Shown: positions 24,674-25,324 of the stretch, piece by piece | How positions within the stretch are numbered: the stretch's first letter is position 1 | Layout: each line of letters begins with the position of its first letter | DNA from: JBCBTJ01 sp964597685 | Lineage (GTDB): Bacteria; Pseudomonadota; Alphaproteobacteria; Caulobacterales; Hyphomonadaceae | Direction of reading: 5' to 3' | Length of the DNA stretch: 25,324 bases | NCBI GenBank assembly: GCA_964597685.1 | Contig: CAZQZC010000023.1 | Location: forward strand, 1-25,324 | Notes under the pieces: generated by a model | The model's input: only the letters and a program-made list of their open reading frames with translations | The model's database searches: none | What the model was told of the DNA's origin: nothing | Program-made: the position numbers and the translations under genes

Positions 24674-25028
24674 GGCCGAACGCCCACAATCCGAAATAGG
24701 CGATCCCAATCGCAAACGGGAATACCGCTCCGGCCAGAACGCCGCGAATGCCGTCGAAATCGTCGATCGGCAAAATGAACGCAATCGCAGCGATGCCGAT
24801 CCCAATCGCAGTCCACAGCACTGCGCGACGGATATCAGCCGTGCGCGGATCGCCAATTTGGCTCATCCGCTCGATCATGTCGGGTGAGACAGCCTGTCCC
24901 TTCTCAATCGCCAAACGTATCGTCTCGTGCGCCGTGCGCCGCTTCATCTGAGCGTAATACTGGACCAGCCAGACCAGCCCCAAAATCAACCCGAAAAAGG
25001 ATATCGGGACAAAAATACTCTCTTCCAT
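24654..25028 (-). CDS. Small DUF6249-like membrane protein
   Basis: A 124-residue membrane protein: an N-terminal hydrophobic segment (about 5-22, IFVPISFFGLILGLVWLVQYY), a soluble helical stretch with RTAHETIRLAIEKGQAVSPDMIERM, an Asp/Arg segment GDPRTADIRRAVLW, and two more hydrophobic segments (about 68-84 and 94-116). This layout resembles the DUF6249 family, whose role is unknown; in my recollection such genes often neighbour ECF sigma genes. ATG 25028 is chosen because a GGAG site stands six bases upstream; an upstream ATG would add 25 residues before the first membrane segment. Its end overlaps the sigma gene. Confidence 0.8.
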   Translation of the reverse strand: MEESIFVPISFFGLILGLVWLVQYYAQMKRRTAHETIRLAIEKGQAVSPDMIERMSQIGDPRTADIRRAVLWTAIGIGIAAIAFILPIDDFDGIRGVLAGAVFPFAIGIAYFGLWAFGHARRDH

Positions 25029-25182
25029 TCTGCGCTCCGTTGCGTCTCTCGCGCACGCTGCTCCAGCCTGCGCATCGCTCCCAAGAGGCGTTCTCAGCAT
25101 CAAACGGATGCAGTCAGCTCGGATTTTTTTGCTCTACCGTCAAAAACTGGCGCCAAGCCGTCCCTGCTCTTGCCTGGAGCGA

Positions 25183-25324
25183 ATGCTCAAGAACGCCCAA
25201 GCGCGCTATCTCTCGGCCGGCCGAAGCCAACCGAACCACGCCTCATCAATCGCGACATTCACGGCCCAGAAGCTCGCGCAAGTCTGTATCTCGAACGATT
25301 TGCGCGACGCCGCTGACACGCAAG
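25183..25324 (+). CDS. Possible start of a divergent gene, cut by window edge
   Basis: An open frame begins MLKNAQARYLSAG and runs 47 codons to the window end without a stop. A GGAG lies three bases before the ATG, rather close. Nothing in the visible residues is recognisable. A competing frame on the same strand ends at a TGA near 25314, so coding here is uncertain. The bases 25029-25182 contain a T7 run (25124-25130) and presumably the promoter of the minus-strand sigma cluster, but no clear boxes are seen. Confidence 0.2.
   Translation, partial: MLKNAQARYLSAGRSQPNHASSIATFTAQKLAQVCISNDLRDAADTQ

Noticed and set aside
25029..25182. ECF-type autoregulated promoter upstream of the sigma cluster
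   Set aside because: I looked for a GGAAC-like -35 with a matching -10 on the minus strand and found no pair with acceptable spacing.

Overview
This is about 25 kb of high-GC, gene-dense chromosome whose content and order point to an alphaproteobacterium, probably a marine or aquatic Gram-negative of the Hyphomonadaceae/Caulobacterales/Parvularculales type. The grounds are the neighbourhood rpsF-rpsR-rplI-dnaB-alr-mlaEF ... radA-cvpA-purF, an alphaproteobacterial type FabF and L9, and a TonB-dependent receptor beside an exported amylase. The placement is inferred from gene order and protein character; no database was searched. No tRNA, rRNA, intact insertion sequence or CRISPR array was found. 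No stretch of more than 300 bases lacks a gene.

Layout. (1) 1-2912, minus strand: the fatty-acid operon fabD-fabG-acpP-fabF, with fabF running off the left edge. (2) 2973-4405, plus: a promoter, a roughly 100-nt leader, ribosomal genes rpsF-rpsR-rplI and a clear intrinsic terminator. (3) 4508-8870, plus: dnaB, alr, an MlaE-type permease, an MlaF-type ATPase whose Walker B glutamate is replaced by alanine, and a small frameshifted secreted ORF. (4) 8922-13299: a carbohydrate islet with an exported GH13 amylase behind a perfect 15-nt palindrome, a convergent TonB-dependent receptor, and between them a cluster of degenerate ~21-nt repeats and long inverted repeats. (5) 13479-17579, plus: radA-cvpA-purF-SDR, tightly packed. 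(6) 17576-22131, minus: a yfgM-like gene, a bamB-like gene, der, and an unrecognised gene with a MerR-like N-terminus. (7) 22204-23675, minus: panB and an NnrU-family membrane protein. (8) 23745-25028, minus: a three-gene cluster of a small DUF6249-like membrane protein, an ECF sigma factor and a small two-helix membrane protein that is a candidate anti-sigma factor.

How the genes work together. Most of the window is housekeeping: fatty-acid elongation, translation, replication, cell-wall D-alanine, phospholipid transport, recombination repair, purine and pantothenate synthesis, ribosome assembly and outer-membrane protein assembly. The accessory parts are the amylase/receptor islet, which looks like maltodextrin capture and hydrolysis with its own repressor site, and the ECF sigma cluster. 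No wholly new system is evident. The points most worth a second look are the MlaF substitution, the amylase operator, the repeat cluster at 10692-10828, the perfect 13-bp hairpin inside the sigma-factor gene, the candidate anti-sigma protein without a zinc motif, and the unrecognised MerR-like gene.
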